DNA of 64,000 nt from Coenobita brevimanus (lineage: Eukaryota > Arthropoda > Malacostraca > Decapoda > Coenobitidae): contig CM064657.1 in NCBI GenBank assembly GCA_032717465.1, positions 17,883,331-17,947,330 of the forward strand, in the 5' to 3' direction. Below are positions 59,001 through 64,000 of this stretch, piece after piece. Each line of letters opens with the position of its first letter. The first letter of the stretch is position 1. Made by a program: the position numbers and the translations under genes. The notes under the pieces are model-generated. The model did no database searches. It saw nothing but the letters and a program-made list of their open reading frames with translations, and had not been told where the DNA came from.

Positions 59001-59290
59001 CAGGCACCTCGAGTCGTCACCGGGAGAGGGGCAGATGGTGGGGGCATTTATGGTCCCCCCCCCCTGGGGACTCCGAGGCTTGATTAATCGACGCCATTTT
59101 TGTGAATTTTGAATAGGAAGTGTAGTGTGTACTGTGCATGTAGTTTGGTGAAGATAGAGAAATTTGTACTGGAGAGCATGCTGGCCTACTCTCTGTGTAA
59201 CTGAGACACTGAAAAAGTTCAGCAAAGGGGGATGGTCAGGAACTAGTCCTGAGGGCTGATGAAACGGGAGCTCCAGCACTCCCTGTCATC
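56026..59290 (-). mobile_element. Jockey-like LINE with poly(A) tail
   Basis: The minus-strand endonuclease-RT frame occupies 56135-59279, followed by a short 3' UTR and a poly(A) tail (T run at 56026-56048 on the plus strand). The 5' limit is not defined. ORF1 was not seen, so the copy is probably 5'-truncated. Confidence 0.85.
56135..59279 (-). pseudogene. Jockey-like endonuclease-reverse transcriptase
   Basis: The frame 57015-59279 (754 aa) holds the AP endonuclease: [18 protein letters not shown] (about 58970), [22 protein letters not shown] (about 58560) and SDHNLITL (about 58340). It then enters [18 protein letters not shown] (about 57620), [33 protein letters not shown] (about 57340), [16 protein letters not shown] (about 57230) and [13 protein letters not shown] single frameshift near 57030-57060 moves the reading into 56135-57070. 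There the catalytic YADDS (about 56985) and the thumb/C-terminal sections (WGGSPHTALLNRVESKAFRL) are intact to the stop. Apart from this one lesion the 1.03-kilocodon reading is uninterrupted, suggesting a young insertion. The clade is by motif similarity only. Confidence 0.9.
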
Positions 59291-59521
59291 AGCTTTCCAT
59301 CCACCTCGGGAGTACTGCCCTGCTCGACTGGTGCTACAGTCTACTCCATTGGCTTACTCTGAAGCCCTCGCCCACCATGGAAATGGATTTGACAATCATG
59401 GTGGTACTTGGCCTCAGCTGCCACGGGATCACCAACATTCTGAATGCATGTATATACAAACTCTCCACAACTATCAGCTCGCTCCATCGTCTTGGCTGCA
59501 ACGGATGATAATACAGTAGTT

Positions 59522-59948
59522 CAGTTGTTGCTGCTTCGCGAGTCGCCTCACGTTGGTCCTTTAGTTGTTTGGTGATCTTCCTGTAGTTAACATATTTCCC
59601 TTACTACAGACAGTCATGTTTATATCTTTAAATGTAAAACATGACTTTCTGTACTGAGGGAATTATGTGGACTATGGTAAGATCGTGTTTTACATATTTA
59701 ATATAAAACAAGACTGTCTGTACTGAGGGAAATATGTGGATTATAATAAGATCGTGTTTTAGATATTTAATATAAAACAAGACTGCCTGCACTGAGGGAA
59801 ATATGTGGATTATAATAAGATCGTGTTTTAGATATTTAATATACAGTAAAACAAGACTGTCTGTAGTGAGGGAAATATGTGGACTGTAGTATGATCGCCA
59901 GACAACCAAAGGACAAACGTGAGGTGACTAGTGAAGCAGCAACAACTG
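59522..59948. mobile_element. Inverted-repeat element with internal minisatellite
   Basis: The ends form ~95-bp inverted repeats beginning CAGTTGTTGCTGCTTC (59522) and ending with its complement (59948), matching through CCTCACGTTxGTCCTTTxGTTG and CTACAGACAGTC. Between them lie about four copies of a ~66-bp unit containing ACTGAGGGAAATATGTGGA. The 93-aa minus-strand frame is the repeat translated. Confidence 0.8.
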
Positions 59949-59959
59949 AAAAAATTTAA

Positions 59960-60302
59960 GCGGGAAGCGGTGGCTTAATCGGTAGAGAGGTGGCTTAGAG
60001 TCCTAACGGACCCGGGTTCAAGTCCCGCTGGGTCAGGGAACAGTTTAAGGATTTGAATTTCATAAACATCAGACTTTACTGATCTACCAGAAGACCCGCC
60101 GACATGTCGTAAAAATACCCCCGCTAATACCAATACACCAGTCCTGTATGAGACAGCCCTAGCATGTATTCAATATGGACGGTGGGTGTTAGCGCCGAAG
60201 TGGTGACATGCAGAGGTGTATGATAATATGTAGGAGTACTACTGGGCCTTGAAAGCAGGCTGTGAAGCCAATGGCCAGAGTCGGGCACATAAACAAAAAA
60301 AA
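59960..60302 (+). mobile_element. tRNA-derived SINE, copy 2 (best preserved)
   Basis: The head has an A-box-like TGGCTTAATCGGTAGAG and B box GGGTTCAAGTCCC. The body matches 24113-24442, including TTTACTGATCTACCAGA and GAAGTGGTGACATG. It ends in GGGCACATAAAC and an A-rich tail at 60293-60304. Confidence 0.85.
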
Positions 60303-60711
60303 AAATCCACATCGATTCAGTATTTATTTTTTAAATTGAAGGATGACACTTGAGGTTAATATTTTACCAGTGAGTTCATATATATTTTGTGATATTTACC
60401 CACACTTTTAAAAGAAAATATCATAGGCAGTTTAAAAGTTCGTTTATAGTAGGGATTCCTAAAGGGGAAGATTCAAGGCCCTCTCTGTGTTTTGGTTTCT
60501 GAGCGCGCAGCAGTACAGCACCCTGCCTGGAGTTTTTCTTTCTCCTACCCCCATGATGATTTAGTGTACTACTTCTGTTCCCCAAAAAGATATTTTGATT
60601 GTATTGTGCCTATGCTAGTAATGTTTTGGAAGTGAAATCTGCTCTAGAAACTGTTAGGTATGAGAAAAGTACTGAGCAGCTCTCTCTGTGTGAGAGACAG
60701 AAATCAGCTTG
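60303..60711. other. Gene-free stretch
   Basis: No supported coding frame. It may already include the upstream part of the third Gypsy element's LTR. Confidence 0.4.
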
Positions 60712-61518
60712 TGTCAGCATTTTGACGCCCTGGGGTAAGGCTAAGTAGTCACGTACACCACCGTGATGCTAAAATGTGTGTTATAATTGTAGAATAAGGT
60801 GACGAATCCTTAGCCTATCCATTATCATCCTAGCACCCAGAAGGTAGGATGATCAAAGGGCGGCTGCATTATCTAATTTCTTGGATTATTCCTGTGAAAA
60901 GTTTTATTTTTTTCACAAAGTATAATACTTTTATTTTATTATTTTGCTTGAAACTACCTGAAAGTTCTAACACTTTCAGGGGTACAAGTTTTGGAATGAG
61001 TCTTGAAGCAGTCTTGGAGCAAGTTTTGGATATAAGTCTGGGAGTGGACTTTATTCAAGTTCTGGCAGAGTATTTTACTTCTGACACTGGATCCAGCAAG
61101 GCCATTGTCTGTTTTCTTACGCAGTATCCAAATATTGCCCAGGTCTGGAACAAGTCCAATCTCCCTTGTGTCATCTAGCATGTATGGAGAAGCAGCATGT
61201 AAAGAAAAGACCAATTTCTACAGTCAGGATGTCTCGTCATCCTCCTGCATCACCCTAGCCTCCTTCCCAGAAAACCTGAAGGGTCAGCGCTACCAAGTAT
61301 ATTTTATACCCTTCTTCAGGTCATAGTGTGGACACCCATTTAAGTTAGGTCCATTTATTATTTTATTTTAGAGTGTATTACTTATAATTATTCCTCAAAC
61401 ATTTCATGTATTCTTAAACTTTTTTTTTTATTATTTAAAAATACTGGTCACTTATTATTATTTGTAAGTGGATTTTGGTGGCTATTTTTTTCACCAGTAC
61501 ATAATGTTAGCCAGTACA
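60712..61518 (+). repeat. Probable 5' LTR region of Gypsy element 3 (left edge uncertain)
   Basis: The sequence ends GTTAGCCAGTACA at 61518, immediately before TTTTGGTGGCAGCGGTGGGA, a good primer-binding-site-like leader. TGTCAGCATTTTGACGCC at 60712 is a plausible start, but without the 3' LTR the boundary is a guess. The 109-aa frame 60849-61178 has no known domain. Confidence 0.45.
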
Positions 61519-61725
61519 TTTTGGTGGCAGCGGTGGGATGATTAAAGCCTATTTTCATTCATATTTTGTGAAATTTTCCTCAGTTTTAAGGCTTAAAGAT
61601 TCACACTGAACCCACATATTAACCTAACCAGGTGTTACATGCCTGCTGAAGTGCCAGCTACCCTTTAAATTTTTGTTTCTCATATGTTTCATCTGTGCCA
61701 GTATTTTTAGCTGATTTAAGTCAAG

Positions 61726-62850
61726 ATGGCAACTGGAGTTGATGACAGTCAGTTTAGGGGAGCCGAAGATGACCATAGGGACATCGAGGCTGACGCAGAA
61801 CATGCTTTCATGAAAAATGTATGGCAGATGTTAAATCAAGAACAAACCTTAATTGAAACACTGCGGGATGAAATGTTAGAGTTGATAAGTGCATCACAGA
61901 ACCCCACACCTTCAGCCCCTTGTTCTAACCAAATTACTACTAATCCATTCCTTCCCTCAGTTACATCAACTCCCTCTGTTCCACATCAGACCCCACAACC
62001 AAGTACTTTCATGGCCAAACGGTCTGCTATTAGACCTAGTGACATTCCAGTAGTACATTTAACTGATTTAGATGGGATCGAAACCGAAAGTACCCTGGCA
62101 GAGCTGTATGGACAAGTTGAGTCATGTGTGACATCTGATGAGGAAAGGTTGCAGGTTGCTCAGACTAGAGTTGACATGCCATTACTTGCCATGATTTATA
62201 GTCTCATTAAGCAGGGAAAAAACTTTACATGGCATGATTTCAAGGCAGTTTTGAGTGCTAAGTTTTGTGGTACTCCTAATATTACAGAATCTTGGCAAAT
62301 TATTGAGGAAATCATCTATGATATAGAGGAAAGTCCCAGAACCTTTGTTAACAGATTAAATTGTAAAGTGGCGGCTCTAGAAACCAAATTCCCCAAAGAA
62401 TCTCTCCCTGATGCGGAGAAATTAACAAAGAGAATATTATTCCAGGGACTTCCTGAAGTTGCCCAGCATAAGCTTGGTGATTTCTTTGACACTGTCTCCC
62501 TTACTGAGTTTCTTAAACGGGCTGGGGATGAGAGGAGACTTATGCTACTAACTAACAGAGACATTAAACGGGTGAGTGCAAGTAAAGATATGGCTCCTGT
62601 GACCTCATCAAAGCCACCCAAAGCAAGGCCCCCAAGTACAGACAGGTTTGATAAAATCGAGCGAGCCCTTAACAACCTGACTCAACAGATGAAAACCCTT
62701 AAACCTCCTCCTAAGAAAATGTATTGTAGTTACTGTGCAAAGTCAGATCATATGCCAGCAACTTGCCCTCTTACACCTGAAAAGAATGCTTGTTTTGACT
62801 GCTTGAGAGTAGATTGTAGGAAGGGAAATGCTGATTGCCCAGGAAGATAG
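61726..62850 (+). CDS. gag: Gypsy element 3 gag, intact frame
   Basis: 374-aa open frame starting at an ATG in a good position after the leader. Residues ~15-55 are helical and acidic, followed by a proline-rich linker (~60-95). The capsid-like region (~110-290) contains KNFTWHDFKAVLSAKFCGTP and QGLPEVAQHKLGDFFDTV. A basic linker is followed by a Cys/His cluster at the C-terminus (YCSYCAKSDHMPATC, then CFDCLRVDCRKGNADC) that fits one regular and one irregular zinc knuckle. No stops. It is followed within ~100 bp by protease in another frame, suggesting frameshift-type expression or a lesion. Confidence 0.85.
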   Translation: MATGVDDSQFRGAEDDHRDIEADAEHAFMKNVWQMLNQEQTLIETLRDEMLELISASQNPTPSAPCSNQITTNPFLPSVTSTPSVPHQTPQPSTFMAKRSAIRPSDIPVVHLTDLDGIETESTLAELYGQVESCVTSDEERLQVAQTRVDMPLLAMIYSLIKQGKNFTWHDFKAVLSAKFCGTPNITESWQIIEEIIYDIEESPRTFVNRLNCKVAALETKFPKESLPDAEKLTKRILFQGLPEVAQHKLGDFFDTVSLTEFLKRAGDERRLMLLTNRDIKRVSASKDMAPVTSSKPPKARPPSTDRFDKIERALNNLTQQMKTLKPPPKKMYCSYCAKSDHMPATCPLTPEKNACFDCLRVDCRKGNADCPGR

Positions 62851-62929
62851 TCCAGACAGTCGAAATGACTAGGTAAAGTGCGAACAATTCGATGTTCCAC
62901 CATTTCATTGATCGTGAACCAAAGATCGA

Positions 62930-64000
62930 GTTCTGCATTTGTAGGTACGGGGAGCAAAGTAACCCTTGCTTCAAGGAAATTTGTGAGTCAACTTGGATTA
63001 GAATTGTCCCAGAATAAGAACCTCCTTCCTGTGACGGGGATTTAAAAAAACCCACTTCCTTTACTAGGCTCTGTGTACCTGGATATTCTAAGTGATAGTA
63101 CGAAGACTGTTCGACACCTAGCTTTGGTAGTCACTGATCATTTTCTCGAGACCAATCTCTTGTTAGGAATAGATGTATTGGGCAAAGCTCCTTTAGAATG
63201 GGATCACCAGCAGCAAATATTTAAGTGGGATGAATTTGATTACCCAGTTAGGCTCCTTTATCGTTCGTCCTACAAGCAAAGTGCATGTAGGGTGAGATTG
63301 ACCTGCCCAGTTAAGCAGCCTTTTGAGTATCTTCGCCTACGGGAAGAATTTGTCGTTAGACGTTTGCAAGCATGTATGTTGCCTGTTCAAGTTAGTGAAG
63401 AACCCAACACAGTTTTGGAAATCTCTCCTCAACCATCTTTGAGTTTAGCTGTTTCATTGTTGTGTACTACAGTCTCCACTAAGGGAGAAGTTCATTTGCC
63501 TTTTATCAACCAGAGCCAGGCAGACATTGTACTTAAACCTGGGACCTTTGTAGCAACTTATTGGATCCTTAGTGAAAGCAACATTAAAAAATTTGGTCAG
63601 TCTTGTCGTGTCGCTAAAGTGTCAAATGATTTGATCCCTCATACTAATAGTGTTACTACTACAGCCAGTAGAGAGGAAAAATTTGAGGAGTTGCTTAAAA
63701 CAAAGAAATGGGACCATCTGACATAAGAACAGCAACTGCAACTTAAGACACTGTTAAAACAACACCACGAATTGTTCATGGTTGACAAGTCAGAATTAGG
63801 AACAATCAAGGGCCTCAAGCCAAGATAGCAGTTAGACACAATTCCACAGTCAGAGCCCCAGAGAAAGCCAAGGAAATTATCAGCAATATGCTTGACGAGA
63901 TGGTGGATAGAGACATAATAGAGCCATCCACAGCCACTTGGTTAAGCCCAATTGTATTAGTCAGTAAACTGGATGGGTCAAAGAGGATGTGCTTGGATTA
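62930..64000 (+). pseudogene. pol: Gypsy element 3 pol start (protease, linker, RT N-terminus), cut by window edge
   Basis: A protease-like region begins near 62945 (GSKVTLASRKFVSQLGL) but the classic DTG is not visible. A stop near 63043 separates it from the long frame 63073-63726, which has the protease C-terminal motif NLLLGIDVLGKAPLEW (about 63151). This frame is unusually long (217 aa) and ends at 63726. RT then begins (MLDEMVDRDIIEPSTATWLS at about 63880, after a frameshift near 63860) and continues beyond 64000. Order and motifs indicate Ty3/Gypsy. Confidence 0.8.

Noticed and set aside
59243..59256. CCTGAGGGC as the target duplication of the Jockey-like LINE (compare CCTGGAGGGC before the tail)
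   Set aside because: It lies inside the LINE's open reading frame and is imperfect; treated as coincidence.

Overview
This is repeat-dominated nuclear DNA from an invertebrate. I infer an arthropod, most probably a decapod crustacean. The basis is the mix of Ty3/Gypsy, errantivirus-like, RTE, Jockey-like, hAT and piggyBac elements, several tRNA-derived SINEs, and very long (TA)n, (GA)n and (CA)n arrays. No taxonomic marker is present, so the assignment is an inference. No intact ordinary host gene was recognised; nearly every long reading frame belongs to a mobile element or its relic. || Layout: 0-6.3 kb holds a decayed cysteine-rich frame, an interspersed repeat and a fold-back MITE. A giant Ty3/Gypsy element with roughly 2.1-kb LTRs spans 6.3-16.5 kb; its 5' LTR carries a TTAA-flanked insertion. 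A decayed piggyBac element at 18.5-22.4 kb is itself split by a TTAA-flanked non-autonomous element. A second Gypsy element (23.0-28.0 kb) keeps gag and integrase but lacks reverse transcriptase. 29-32 kb is microsatellite-rich, with LINE tails and a SINE. || From 33.0 to 42.1 kb the minus strand carries a decayed multi-exon gene. It belongs to a large metazoan protein family with no assigned function, with a Cys/His N-terminal region and a C-terminal region resembling a PIN/XPG-type nuclease core. Canonical splice sites survive and an RTE-type LINE sits in one intron. This is the best candidate for an undescribed biological system here. || A decayed hAT element (42.5-44.3 kb) is followed by C-rich and (CA)n DNA. 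A cluster of three tRNA-derived SINEs (46.9-47.3 kb) contains a ~124-bp-arm palindrome, and one duplicated target site surrounds the whole cluster. An errantivirus-like LTR element with gag, integrase and env but no RT/RNase H (48.6-55.6 kb, minus) interrupts an unidentified minus-strand coding locus. A nearly intact Jockey-like LINE (56.0-59.3 kb, minus) interrupts the same locus. The window ends with an inverted-repeat/minisatellite element, another SINE, and the 5' part of a third Gypsy element that runs off the edge at 64 kb. || The content reads as successive layers of insertion into older insertions. Several insertions can be dated relative to each other because an empty site or an interrupted frame is preserved in the window.
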